Source of the DNA: Blastomonas sp.
GTDB taxonomy: Bacteria > Pseudomonadota > Alphaproteobacteria > Sphingomonadales > Sphingomonadaceae
Assembly (NCBI RefSeq): GCF_030373265.1
Contig: NZ_JAUCZC010000003.1
Location: forward strand, 124,001-188,000
Length of the DNA: 64,000 nt
Direction: 5' to 3'
Numbering within the stretch: the stretch's first letter is position 1; the number at the start of each line of letters is the position of its first letter. This document shows positions 9,845-18,899 of the stretch, in pieces. The notes below the pieces were generated by a model. It worked only from the letters and a program-made list of their open reading frames with translations, was not told the origin of the DNA and did not search any database. A program made the position numbers and the translations under genes.

Positions 9845-9869
9845 GGTCCATCGCCCGTCCGCGCCCTAG

Positions 9870-9890
9870 AAATGCTGCGCAGCATTTTTT
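9870..9890 (+). terminator. Rho-independent terminator after the BLUF gene
   Basis: AAATGCT GCGC AGCATTT followed by TTT. Confidence 0.6.
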
Positions 9891-10103
9891 GCGATACCTT
9901 GCCCGAGATGGTTGACAATGACCCGCGCGATCATATCTTAAAGGGAGCGGGCCGGGCCCCTCTGACGCGGGACATTCCCCATATGTCTTTCGTGATGTCG
10001 GACCGCTACGGGATGCGCAACCATCCCGGGCTTCAGGCCCGGTCAATCCACCCTATCTTCGCGTATCCCGACCAATGCACACATCCATTGGAAAGGACAC
10101 ACT

Positions 10104-10589
10104 ATGAAAACGAAAACGACCGCCAAGATCGCGGCATTGTCAGTAGCAGCACTCTCGGCCGCAGGCATGGCATTCCCCGCCATCGCTGCCGACTATCAGG
10201 ATTTCCGTCATCAGGTCGAGGTTCCCCACGGGGAGCGCCAGGTGACGGCGGTCTATCAGCCCAAGACTTCGGTCAGTTACCGCCAGGTCGGCAATATGAC
10301 CCCCAACCGCCCGAGCACAGCCCGGTGCATGTGGCAGGCGGAAGTCTCCGTCGAACGCCATCTGCAGGCGCCTGCTGGTCAGGGCAGCCATGTCGTGCGT
10401 ACCCTGGTGCCCACCAAGGTGATCGAGGGTTCGACCAACGGTCGCTGTGCCCAGGGCAAGGAGCAGGTCAACAGCGCGATTGCGCGCCGCTCAGACGAGG
10501 TCCGCGCGCATGTGCTCGCGGTCGCGGCAGAAGACCGCAACGCTCTGATGGCGGAGCTTAACCTCGCCGGGACTGCCCCGGCGGGCTGA
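10104..10589 (+). CDS. Hypothetical exported protein
   Basis: Signal peptide MKTKTTAKIAALSVAALSAAGMAFPAIAADY; RBS gaaaggacac upstream. Confidence 0.65.
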   Translation: MKTKTTAKIAALSVAALSAAGMAFPAIAADYQDFRHQVEVPHGERQVTAVYQPKTSVSYRQVGNMTPNRPSTARCMWQAEVSVERHLQAPAGQGSHVVRTLVPTKVIEGSTNGRCAQGKEQVNSAIARRSDEVRAHVLAVAAEDRNALMAELNLAGTAPAG

Positions 10590-10605
10590 GGCCATCCGAA
10601 TACAT

Positions 10606-10745
10606 CCTCCCCGATACGGGGAGGGGGACCACCCGCTTGCGGGTGGAGGAGGGGAAGCGAGATTGCACTTCTCGTGAGAAGCTGCACCCGGCCGCTTCCC
10701 CTCCGTCAGCCCTGACGGGCTGCCACCTCCCCGTTCGGGGAGAGG
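10606..10745. repeat. Intergenic palindromic element, CCTCCCC/GGGGAGG family
   Basis: cctccccgatacggggagg, accacccgcttgcgggtgg and cacctccccgttcggggagagg: nested hairpins between genes. Confidence 0.65.
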
Positions 10746-10826
10746 ATTTAAGATCGTACCCTCCGCTTGCCATCTGCCCCGGGCTAGCCCACTGTCTTCC
10801 CAATAAAAAACAGGGAAGGACAGGCC

Positions 10827-12881
10827 ATGTCGGCTAAAGCATTCAAATTCGGTTCGATTGCGCTGGCGCTCGCCATCGCACCGCTGATGGGCACAGCCCA
10901 GGCGCAGACCACTGCCAAGACCGAGAACTTCTCCGTCATCATCGGCGGCACCAAGGTTGGTCATCTCGACGTTGTGCGCACTGGCGACACGGTAAAGATC
11001 GACTACGACTACAAGAACAACGGCCGCGGCCCGACGATGAAGGAAGAGTTGAAGCTGGATGCCAACGGCATGCCGGTCGCCTGGAAGATCACCGGCAACT
11101 CGACCTTCGGCAATGCAATCAACGAAAGCTTTGTCATGCAGCGCGGCACCGCGCGCTGGACCGATTCGACCGGCAGCGGCACCGCCAGGCCCAAGGGTCC
11201 TGCGATCTACGTCGCGCAGGAAGGCAGCCCGTGGTCTGCAGGCCTGTATGCCCGCGCGCTGCTCGCCGATGACGACCGCTCGCTGCCTGCCCTGCCCGGT
11301 GGCGCGTTGACGCTGGCTGAGCTCGAGAAGGTTCAGGTCAGCGGCACGGCCGGCGCGATGACGGTCACGGCCTATGCGCTGTCGGGCAATGATCTGGATC
11401 CCGGCTATTTCCTGCTGGACGATAGCGGCGCGCTGTTCGCCGCGATCAGCCCGCGCGCGGTTTTCGTCCGCAACGGCTTCGAGGGCGAGGATGTCCGGCT
11501 GCGCGATCTGGCGGTCAAATATTCGACCGAACGCTTCGTGACGATGCAGGCCAAGGCGGCCCAGAATTACAAGGCGCCGGTGCGCATCACCAACGTCCGT
11601 CTGTTCGATCCGGTCGCGATGGCGCTGACCGAACCCAAGACGGTGGTCGTCAGCGGCAGGCACATTTCCGCCGTGCTGCCGGTTAACAGCCCTGCCACCG
11701 CAGGCGAGGTCGTCATCGACGGCAATGGCGGCACTCTGGTCCCCGGCCTGTACGAGATGCACGGCCATATCGGCCAGGAAGACGCGATGCTCAACATCCT
11801 CGCCGGGATCACCACGGTGCGCGACATGGGCAACGAGATCGATGTGCTCGATGGGCTGATCAACCGGATCGAGAGCGGCGTGCTCGCAGGCCCGCGGATC
11901 GTCAAATCCGGCTTCATCGAGGGCAAGAGCCCGTTCAGTTCGAACAACGGCAAACTGGTGACCAGCGAACGCGAGGCGATCGATGCCGCGCGCTTTTATG
12001 CCGCGCGCGATTTCCAGGCGATCAAGATCTACAACAGCATGAACCCCGAGTGGATCCCCGCGCTGGTCAAGGAGGCCAAAGCGCTGGGGCTGCACGTGAT
12101 GGGCCACGTTCCTGCTTTCACCAACGCGGATGCGATGATCGCGGCGGGCTATGACGAGATGACCCACATCAACCAGGTGATGCTGGGGTGGGTGCTGGAG
12201 CCGGGCGAAGATACCCGCACCTTGCTGCGCCTGACCGCGCTCAAGCGGCTACCGGGGCTCGACCTCGACAGCGGCCGGGTGAACACCACCATCCGCGCCA
12301 TGGTCGACAACAAGGTGACCATCGACCCGACCTTTGCCATCCATGAATCGCTGCTGCTGGCACGCAACGGGACGGTCAATCCCGGCATGGTCGATTATGT
12401 CGACCACATGCCCACCGGCGTGCAGCGCAGCGCCAAGCAGGCCTGGTCGAATGTCGGAAACCCGGCCGATGACAAAGCCTATCGTGGCGCGTTCGATCAG
12501 GTTGCCGCCACTATCCGCAAGATGCACGAGGCAGGGATCTTCCTGATCCCCGGCACCGACATGGGCGGCAGCTTCACCTATCACCGCGAACTGGAGCTTT
12601 ACCAGAAGGCGGGCATGACCCCGGCCCAGATCCTGCGCCGTGCGACCTATGACATGGCGCAGTATCTCAAGCAGGACCAGTCGCTGGGCAGCATCGAGAA
12701 GGGCAAATATGCCGACTTCTTCCTGATCCAGGGTGATCCGACCAAGGACCTCAAAGCCATCAAGGCAATCCGCATGGTCGCCAAGGACGGCGTGTTCTAT
12801 TACCCCAGCGAGGTCTATCCCGAGTTCGGCATCAAGCCGTTCGCGACCAAGCCCAAGGTGAAGATGCCCAAGGAAGGCTGA
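10827..12881 (+). CDS. Secreted amidohydrolase-family protein with about 230-aa N-terminal extension
   Basis: Signal peptide to AQA; GGTLVPGLYEMHGHIG, AGITTVRDMGN, LHVMGHVPAF, LIPGTDMGG, LGSIEKGKYADFFLI. Confidence 0.85.
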   Translation: MSAKAFKFGSIALALAIAPLMGTAQAQTTAKTENFSVIIGGTKVGHLDVVRTGDTVKIDYDYKNNGRGPTMKEELKLDANGMPVAWKITGNSTFGNAINESFVMQRGTARWTDSTGSGTARPKGPAIYVAQEGSPWSAGLYARALLADDDRSLPALPGGALTLAELEKVQVSGTAGAMTVTAYALSGNDLDPGYFLLDDSGALFAAISPRAVFVRNGFEGEDVRLRDLAVKYSTERFVTMQAKAAQNYKAPVRITNVRLFDPVAMALTEPKTVVVSGRHISAVLPVNSPATAGEVVIDGNGGTLVPGLYEMHGHIGQEDAMLNILAGITTVRDMGNEIDVLDGLINRIESGVLAGPRIVKSGFIEGKSPFSSNNGKLVTSEREAIDAARFYAARDFQAIKIYNSMNPEWIPALVKEAKALGLHVMGHVPAFTNADAMIAAGYDEMTHINQVMLGWVLEPGEDTRTLLRLTALKRLPGLDLDSGRVNTTIRAMVDNKVTIDPTFAIHESLLLARNGTVNPGMVDYVDHMPTGVQRSAKQAWSNVGNPADDKAYRGAFDQVAATIRKMHEAGIFLIPGTDMGGSFTYHRELELYQKAGMTPAQILRRATYDMAQYLKQDQSLGSIEKGKYADFFLIQGDPTKDLKAIKAIRMVAKDGVFYYPSEVYPEFGIKPFATKPKVKMPKEG

Positions 12882-12893
12882 GAGCCTTTACCC

Positions 12894-12969
12894 GTCATTC
12901 CCGCGAACGCGGGAATCCCGCTTGCCGGCGGTAGCGCAAAAGTGGGACCCCCGCGTGCGCGGGGGTGAC
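12894..12969. repeat. REP-like palindrome, GTCATTCCCGCG...CGCGGGGGTGAC family (copy 1)
   Basis: gtcattcccgcgaacgcgggaatcccg...gggacccccgcgtgcgcgggggtgac. Confidence 0.7.
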
Positions 12970-13017
12970 GAGGACAAAATCGCTATTGGTTGGAAGAACG
13001 TTGGTCCGCGAAGCGGC

Positions 13018-14157
13018 TCACCCCACCTTGCGCACCACCACCGAGCCTGCCGAATAGCCCGCACCGAACGAGCAGATCAGCCCGGTGTCGCCCGGCTTCA
13101 GGTCTTCGTTGTGCAGATGGAAGGCGATGATCGATCCGGCGGACGAGGTGTTGGCGTAGCTGTCGAGCACCGTCGGGCTTTCGTCCTCGCTCGCCTCGTG
13201 CCCCAGCACGCGCTGCGCGATCAGCCGGTTCATGCCCGCATTGGCCTGATGCAGCCACAACCGGCGCAGGTCAGCAGGCGCCAGCCCCAGCCGCGCGATA
13301 TGATCGGTGATCAGCTCGCCAACCATCGGCACGACTTCCTTGAACACCTTGCGGCCCTCCTGAACGAAGAGCTTGTCGGCATCGTCGCGGCTCTCGGGCG
13401 CGGTGCGGTTGAGGAAACCGAAATTGTTGCGGATGTTGTTCGAAAAGCGCGTCTTGAGCTGGGTGCCCAGGATATCCCAGTGCTGCGCCGGCGCCAGGTC
13501 CGCGTCCTCGACCAGCACGGCGGTCGCAACATCGCCAAAGATGAAGTGGCTGTCGCGGTCGCGCCAGTTGAGATGGCCCGAGCAGATCTCGGGGCTCACC
13601 ACCAGCACCGACCGGGCATTGCCGGCGCGGATGAAATCGGCTGCGGTCTGGATGCCGAAGGTCGCCGAGGAGCACGCGACGTTCATGTCGAAGCCGAAGC
13701 CTTCGATTCCCAGCGCGTCCTGCACTTCGATCGCGATCGCGGGATAGGCCCGCTGCAGATTGGAGCAGGCGACCAGCACCGCATCGACATCCTTCGCGTC
13801 GCGCCCGGCGCGCGCCAGCGCGTCACGGGCGGCGGCGACACCGATTTCTGCAAGCACCGAAAGTTCGTCGTTGGGGCGCTCGTCGAAGCGCGGACACATC
13901 ACGTCGATGTCCAGGATCGATGCCTTGGAGAGCACCTTGCGCGCCTTGATCCCGCTCGCCTTTTCGATGAATTCAACCGAGGATGGCTGCAGCGCGATGA
14001 CGTCGCCAGCATCGATTGCTGCGGCATGCTGCGCATTATGCTGCGCAACATAAGCATTAAAGCTTTCGACAAGCTCGTCGTTGCTGATGCTGTCGGCGGG
14101 GGTGAAAAGGCCGGTCGCAGAGATGACCGGGCGGGCATTTTTGTAGGCGGAAGTCAT
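13018..14157 (-). CDS. 3-oxoacyl-ACP synthase III family protein
   Basis: NVACSSATFGIQTAADFI (Cys), LWLHQANAGMNRLI (His), SYANTSSAG (Asn) triad; start chosen at MTSAYKN rather than the longer ORF start. Confidence 0.88.
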   Translation of the reverse strand: MTSAYKNARPVISATGLFTPADSISNDELVESFNAYVAQHNAQHAAAIDAGDVIALQPSSVEFIEKASGIKARKVLSKASILDIDVMCPRFDERPNDELSVLAEIGVAAARDALARAGRDAKDVDAVLVACSNLQRAYPAIAIEVQDALGIEGFGFDMNVACSSATFGIQTAADFIRAGNARSVLVVSPEICSGHLNWRDRDSHFIFGDVATAVLVEDADLAPAQHWDILGTQLKTRFSNNIRNNFGFLNRTAPESRDDADKLFVQEGRKVFKEVVPMVGELITDHIARLGLAPADLRRLWLHQANAGMNRLIAQRVLGHEASEDESPTVLDSYANTSSAGSIIAFHLHNEDLKPGDTGLICSFGAGYSAGSVVVRKVG

Positions 14158-14304
14158 GAAACCGTAGGGTCCTGCGCTATAGCTGGAGCGGGTGGGCGTC
14201 TTACTGCCGCAACACGCCGATGGCAAGGGCTGTGCGAAATGCGCTTGCCGTTTGCGCGCGCTGGCCCTTTGATGCACGCCGACCAGATCAGGAGAGGCAA
14301 GCAC

Positions 14305-15129
14305 ATGGATTACGCAGGCAAGGTCATCTGGATCACGGGGGCATCATCGGGCATCGGCGAGGCGCTGGCAGAAGCGTTCTCCGCGCAGGGGGCATCGCTG
14401 ATCCTTTCGGGTCGCCGCACCGAGGCGTTGCAGGCCGTGGCCGACCGGCTGCCGACCCCCGCGATGGTTCTTCCCTTCGAGACCACCGACAAGTCAGCCC
14501 TGCCCGCCATCGTCGAGCGCGCGATCGCCTGGCAGGGGCATGTCGATGGCCTGATCAACAACGCCGGGATCAGCCAGCGCGCGCTGGCCATCGACAGCGC
14601 ACTCGAGGTCTATGACCGGATCATCGAGGTCGATCTGCTCGCGCCGATCTGGCTCACCCAGTTGCTGTTGCCGCACATGGCCGCACGCAAATCCGGGCTG
14701 ATCGTTGGCATCTCTTCGGTGGCCGGCCGCGCCGGGGTCGCGCTGCGCACCGCCTATTGCGCGGCCAAGCACGGGCTGATCGGCTATCTCGATGCGCTGC
14801 GCGCCGAGACCGAGGTGCATTGCGGACTGAAGGTGCACACCGTTCTGCCCGGATCGATCCGCACCCAGGTATCCGTCAATGCGCTCGCCGCTGATGGCAG
14901 CGCGCATGGAAAGACCGACAGCGCGATCGCCAACGGCATGGACCCGGGCGAATGTGCTGCACGGATCCTTGCCGGGATAGCCGCAGGCGAGCGGGAAATT
15001 CTGGTGGCCGAAGGAATCGAGGAAATGGTCGCCGGGATGCGGTTCAGCGATCCGGAAAAGCTGTTCGAGATGACGGCAGCGATGGGCGGCCAGTTGGCGG
15101 CGCAGCGCGACGCGGCGCTGGTGCCATGA
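14305..15129 (+). CDS. Short-chain dehydrogenase/reductase
   Basis: ITGASSGIGEALAEA, NNAGIS, SSVAGRAGVALRTAYCAAKH. Confidence 0.9.
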   Translation: MDYAGKVIWITGASSGIGEALAEAFSAQGASLILSGRRTEALQAVADRLPTPAMVLPFETTDKSALPAIVERAIAWQGHVDGLINNAGISQRALAIDSALEVYDRIIEVDLLAPIWLTQLLLPHMAARKSGLIVGISSVAGRAGVALRTAYCAAKHGLIGYLDALRAETEVHCGLKVHTVLPGSIRTQVSVNALAADGSAHGKTDSAIANGMDPGECAARILAGIAAGEREILVAEGIEEMVAGMRFSDPEKLFEMTAAMGGQLAAQRDAALVP

Positions 15130-15554
15130 CCGGGACGCCGCACGAGCTGATCGAACGCCTCGCCCTCAGCCCGCATCCCGAGGGTGGCTGGTATCGCGAA
15201 ACCTGGCGCGGGGCGGCAGGCGCGGATGGCCGGGCGAGCGAGACGCTGATCTTCTTCCTGCTGGAAGCGGGGCAGCAATCGCATTGGCACACCGTCGATG
15301 CGACCGAGATCTGGTGCTGGCACGCAGGCTCTGCGCTCGCGGTCGGGACAGCGCCGGGCGATGACGGGCCGGTGGCGTGGCACAGTCTGGGCACCGATTT
15401 TGCTGCCGGTCAGTCGCCCCAGCTGGTCATCCCGCCGCACCACTGGCAGGCCGCGCGCGCCACGCACGGCTGGGCCCTGGTCAGTTGCATGGTCTCGCCG
15501 GGGTTCGAGTTCAGCGGCTTCGTGATGGCCGAGCCGGGTTGGGAGCCGGGGTGA
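15126..15554 (+). CDS. Cupin, DUF985 family
   Basis: LSPHPEGGWYRETWR, FFLLEAGQQSHWHTVDATEIWCWHAG. Confidence 0.88.
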   Translation: MTGTPHELIERLALSPHPEGGWYRETWRGAAGADGRASETLIFFLLEAGQQSHWHTVDATEIWCWHAGSALAVGTAPGDDGPVAWHSLGTDFAAGQSPQLVIPPHHWQAARATHGWALVSCMVSPGFEFSGFVMAEPGWEPG

Positions 15555-15731
15555 GTTCGCTGTGTTCCTCAACGGATGACAGCCGCCTCTTGCCTCTCCC
15601 GTGATGGAAAAGGCAGCGAGACTTGGTGGCTCTGCCACCTGGTCGCGGCAATGAGGGTGATCGTGCGGCTGGGTACTGCTCTGGATCCACATGCCGACCA
15701 AGCGCAATCCGGAGGGATCACCCCCACCCCA

Positions 15732-15754
15732 CCCTCCCCCATCGAGGGGGAGGG
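15732..15754. repeat. Palindromic element, CCTCCCCC/GGGGGAGG family
   Basis: ccctcccccatcgagggggaggg. Confidence 0.55.
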
Positions 15755-15817
15755 CTTTCAGCATTACTACTCGCGGGAAAGGGACGATTGAGCAGCTGCC
15801 GCCCCCTCGACCATCCG

Positions 15818-16222
15818 CTAGCCAGGCGTCTTGTCGAACGTCACCGCACCTTCGGTATACCGCACCCAAGGCTGGGCACTGCGGGTCCAGAAGTGCATCC
15901 TGGGGTCGAGCCCGCTGACATCGTCGAGCGTCCCGGCCTTGACGAAGTGCATCCCTGCCTGGCTGGGCAGATCGGACAGGATCGGCGATCCGCAAGTCCC
16001 GCAGAACCGGCGATAGACCGGATCGCCGCTCTCTCCGGTGTCCTGATAGGTGGTCAGCGCGCCGGTGATCGCCATCTGTGCCTCGCGCACCCCGATCAGC
16101 ACCGACATCGCGCTGCCGGCCTGTTTCTGGCAGTTGCGGCAGTGGCACACCGCGCTCAGCAATGGCTCCCCCTCGATCGTGTAGCGCACCGCGCCGCACA
16201 GGCATCCCCCGGTCATCGTCAT
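15818..16222 (-). CDS. GFA-family (glutathione-dependent formaldehyde-activating-like, zinc-binding) protein
   Basis: GGCLCGAVRYTIEG, VCHCRNCQKQAGSAMS, RRFCGTCGSPI. Confidence 0.9.
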   Translation of the reverse strand: MTMTGGCLCGAVRYTIEGEPLLSAVCHCRNCQKQAGSAMSVLIGVREAQMAITGALTTYQDTGESGDPVYRRFCGTCGSPILSDLPSQAGMHFVKAGTLDDVSGLDPRMHFWTRSAQPWVRYTEGAVTFDKTPG

Positions 16223-16259
16223 CGCGTCTTCCCTCCTTGCAACCGCCTGCCCGCGCGCC

Positions 16260-16748
16260 TCATCCGTGCGTGTCGATCCAGGCGAATTCCTCGATCAGCA
16301 GCTTGGTGCTGTCCTCGAGCATCAATTTTTCCACCATATCGGCGACCATCGGCGCGCGGCTGGAGACGCTGATCTCTGCTTCGCAACGAGTCGTGTTGTC
16401 ATCCACCGGCGTCAGCGTGATCTGCGCCGCGCCTTCAGCGGCAAGCCCCTTGGGCTTGGCATTGCGCTGCGCGGTCCAGCTTCCATCAGGATGCTGCTGC
16501 CAGAGGTCGCTCTGGGTCAGGTCAAGCCATGACCCGATGACCGAACGGATCAGGGCGGGTGCCTTCACCGGCACCTGGCGGGCAATCGTCACCTGAATCT
16601 GTCCGGGTTCGGGTCGCTCGACCGTCACATGGACATCGCGCGATCCCTGGGCCTGCATCATCGCGGTGAGGAACGCCTCGTCGGTCCAGCACGCCACCAC
16701 GAGCGCCACCGGCTTTGCAAATTCATGGCTTTCCTGCCGCTTCAACAT
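16260..16748 (-). CDS. DUF2505-like (SRPBCC-fold) protein
   Basis: 162 aa; FAKPVALVVACWTDEAFLTAMM...; conservative by-eye family match. Confidence 0.65.
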   Translation of the reverse strand: MLKRQESHEFAKPVALVVACWTDEAFLTAMMQAQGSRDVHVTVERPEPGQIQVTIARQVPVKAPALIRSVIGSWLDLTQSDLWQQHPDGSWTAQRNAKPKGLAAEGAAQITLTPVDDNTTRCEAEISVSSRAPMVADMVEKLMLEDSTKLLIEEFAWIDTHG

Positions 16749-16826
16749 CGATTTTCGGTATCCCCTGGTCCAGCGCCCAGATACTCTGCATTGCGCTTGT
16801 GCGGCATCAGCCTAGGCTCTGCGGCG

Positions 16827-17447
16827 ATGTTGGCAAGCTATGTCATGACCGTTCTCGTCATCGAACTCACACCGGGGCCCAACATGGCCTATCTGGCGGC
16901 GCTGACTCTGGGCGCCGGGCGCCGGGCGGGGCTGGCTGCTGTCGCGGGTGTCGCGCTCGGGCTGGCACTGATCGGGGTGGCTGCGGCTGCAGGTCTGGCG
17001 ACGCTGATTGCCGCCAGCCCGACGATCTGGGCTGCGCTGCGCTGGGCGGGCGGGCTGTATCTGCTGTATTTGGCATGGGAAACATGGCGCGGCGAGGCGG
17101 AAACCTCGCCTGCCGACACCGCCTCGTTCCAGCGCAGCGGCGCGCACTATTTCACCCGCGGGCTGATCACCAACATTCTCAATCCCAAGGCGGCGCTGTT
17201 CTATGTCGCCATTGTCCCGCGTTTCCTTCCGGACACCGGACCCACCCTGGCAACCGGGCTGGGGCTCACCGCGATCAGCGTGGCCGTCGCCACCACGATC
17301 CATCTTGCCATCGTGCTGCTAGCCGCGAAGATGCATCCGCTGCTCAGTCAACCAGGACGGATGGAGCGCACACGGCAGCTTTTGGCGATCGGGCTGGCGA
17401 TCATCGCGATCTGGTTTCTGCTCACCACCGCTGGCCCTTCGATTTAG
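16827..17447 (+). CDS. LysE-family amino-acid exporter
   Basis: LTPGPNMAYLAALTLGAGRRAGLAAVAGVALG, ITNILNPKAALFYVAIVPRFL. Confidence 0.88.
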   Translation: MLASYVMTVLVIELTPGPNMAYLAALTLGAGRRAGLAAVAGVALGLALIGVAAAAGLATLIAASPTIWAALRWAGGLYLLYLAWETWRGEAETSPADTASFQRSGAHYFTRGLITNILNPKAALFYVAIVPRFLPDTGPTLATGLGLTAISVAVATTIHLAIVLLAAKMHPLLSQPGRMERTRQLLAIGLAIIAIWFLLTTAGPSI

Positions 17448-17511
17448 CGCCAGAAGGAACCATTTCGGCCGATTTTCGTAGCTGTGGTCTGTTACCAAGA
17501 GGAGGTCGGCC

Positions 17512-17730
17512 ATGATCAGACACGGCGAAGAAGTTGAGATGAGTACGGAAGAAGCCAGTGGAGGTCAGAAGCGGGGGATTGTCCGGTATGTGCTGATCAT
17601 CTCGACGTTGCTGGCCATCATCGCGCTCAGCATCATCTGGATGACGGGCGCCGCGACAGGCCCGGAAAACCCGACCCCCAATCCGGAAGAATCGATTTCA
17701 GAGCCGACGGTCGCACCCGAAGGCACCTGA
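17512..17730 (+). CDS. Small single-TM protein
   Basis: One TM helix YVLIISTLLAIIALSIIWM followed by an acidic/proline tail; RBS aagaggagg. Confidence 0.55.
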   Translation: MIRHGEEVEMSTEEASGGQKRGIVRYVLIISTLLAIIALSIIWMTGAATGPENPTPNPEESISEPTVAPEGT

Positions 17731-17761
17731 GTTCGCCTGCGCTCCCGGCGCGGATGAAATC

Positions 17762-17798
17762 AAACGGCGCTTGCCCTCTCAGCGGGCGAGCGCCGTTT
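17762..17798. terminator. Bidirectional terminator-like hairpin overlapping the 3' end of the nitronate monooxygenase gene
   Basis: AAACGGCGCTTGCCC / TCTCAGC / GGGCGAGCGCCGTTT. Confidence 0.65.
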
Positions 17799-18786
17799 CT
17801 GTTTCCTGCATCAGCGTGGCGATGATATCCGCGACGCTCTCCTCGGCGGTGACCATGCCGACCGACTGGCCTGCCATCAGCGATCCGTTCTCGACATCGC
17901 CATCGATCACCGCGCGACGCAGCGCGCCAGCCCAGTAATGCTCGATCTGCAGCTGCGCCTCGGACATGTCGATGCCGCCTGCATCGAGCAGGGCTGCGAC
18001 CTCGCGCTGCTTGGCGGTGAACTCCTCGGTGCCCTTGTTCTTGAGCGCGCGCACCGGGATCACGGGCAGGCGCGGATCGACCTGGACGCTGGCGATGGCA
18101 TCGCGCGCATTGCCGCGCAGGAACGCCTTTTTGAACGCGGGATGCGCGATCGATTCATGCGCGCAGACAAACCGCGTGCCCAGCTGCACGCCAGCCGCCC
18201 CCATTTCGAGATAGCCCGCGATCGCGCTGCCGCGGCCGATGCCGCCGGCGACGAACACCGGAATGTCGGCGGCCACTTCGGGGAGAATCTCCTGCGCCAG
18301 CACGCTGGTCGAGACCGGCCCGATATGGCCGCCCGCCTCCATGCCCTCGATCACCAGCGCATCGACGCCCGAACGGATGAACTTCTTCGCCAGCGCCAGC
18401 GCGGGCGCAAAACAGATGACCTGGGCGCCGCCAGCCTTGATCGCCTCGATGCTGCCCTTGGGCGGAAGGCCGCCCGCCAGCACGATGTGCGTGACCTGGT
18501 GCGCGGCGCACACCGCGATCAGATCCATCAGCTGCGGGTGCATGGTGATCAGGTTGACCCCGAACGGCTTGGTGGCGAGCTTTTTGGTCGCGGCGATCTC
18601 GGCGTCGAGCAAAGCCGGTGTCATCGCCCCGCACGCGATCACGCCGAAGCCGCCCGCATTGGAGATGGCCGAGACCAGATTGCGCTCGGACACCCAGCTC
18701 ATCGCCCCGCACAGGATCGCGGTCTCGCTGCCCAGAAACGCGGTGCCCCGCGCCATGGCAGTGTCGGTGAGGGGGTGGTTGGTCAT
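17779..18786 (-). CDS. Nitronate monooxygenase / 2-nitropropane dioxygenase family
   Basis: GGFGVIACGAMTP, VFVAGGIGRGSAIAGYLEMGAAGVQLGTRFV; start at MTNHPLTD, as the longer ORF start lies in the repeat element. Confidence 0.88.
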   Translation of the reverse strand: MTNHPLTDTAMARGTAFLGSETAILCGAMSWVSERNLVSAISNAGGFGVIACGAMTPALLDAEIAATKKLATKPFGVNLITMHPQLMDLIAVCAAHQVTHIVLAGGLPPKGSIEAIKAGGAQVICFAPALALAKKFIRSGVDALVIEGMEAGGHIGPVSTSVLAQEILPEVAADIPVFVAGGIGRGSAIAGYLEMGAAGVQLGTRFVCAHESIAHPAFKKAFLRGNARDAIASVQVDPRLPVIPVRALKNKGTEEFTAKQREVAALLDAGGIDMSEAQLQIEHYWAGALRRAVIDGDVENGSLMAGQSVGMVTAEESVADIIATLMQETETALAR

Positions 18787-18804
18787 CGCGATTTCCTCAA
18801 AAGA

Positions 18805-18890
18805 GCCCCTCCCCTTCAGGGGAGGGGAAGGGGGTGGGGGCGAATGCAAAACCTTGCCCCACCCCAACCCCTCCCCTGAAGGGGAGGGGC
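18805..18890. repeat. Palindromic element, GCCCCTCCCC...GGGGAGGGGC family, two hairpins in mirror order
   Basis: gcccctccccttcaggggagggg...cccctcccctgaaggggaggggc; the outer ends are inverted copies. Confidence 0.7.
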
Positions 18891-18899
18891 TTTAAGCGG

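Noticed and set aside
12922-15129. 735-aa plus-strand ORF as one protein
   Set aside because: Only the last 275 residues (from 14305) are an SDR; the preceding part is a REP element plus antisense of the KAS III gene.
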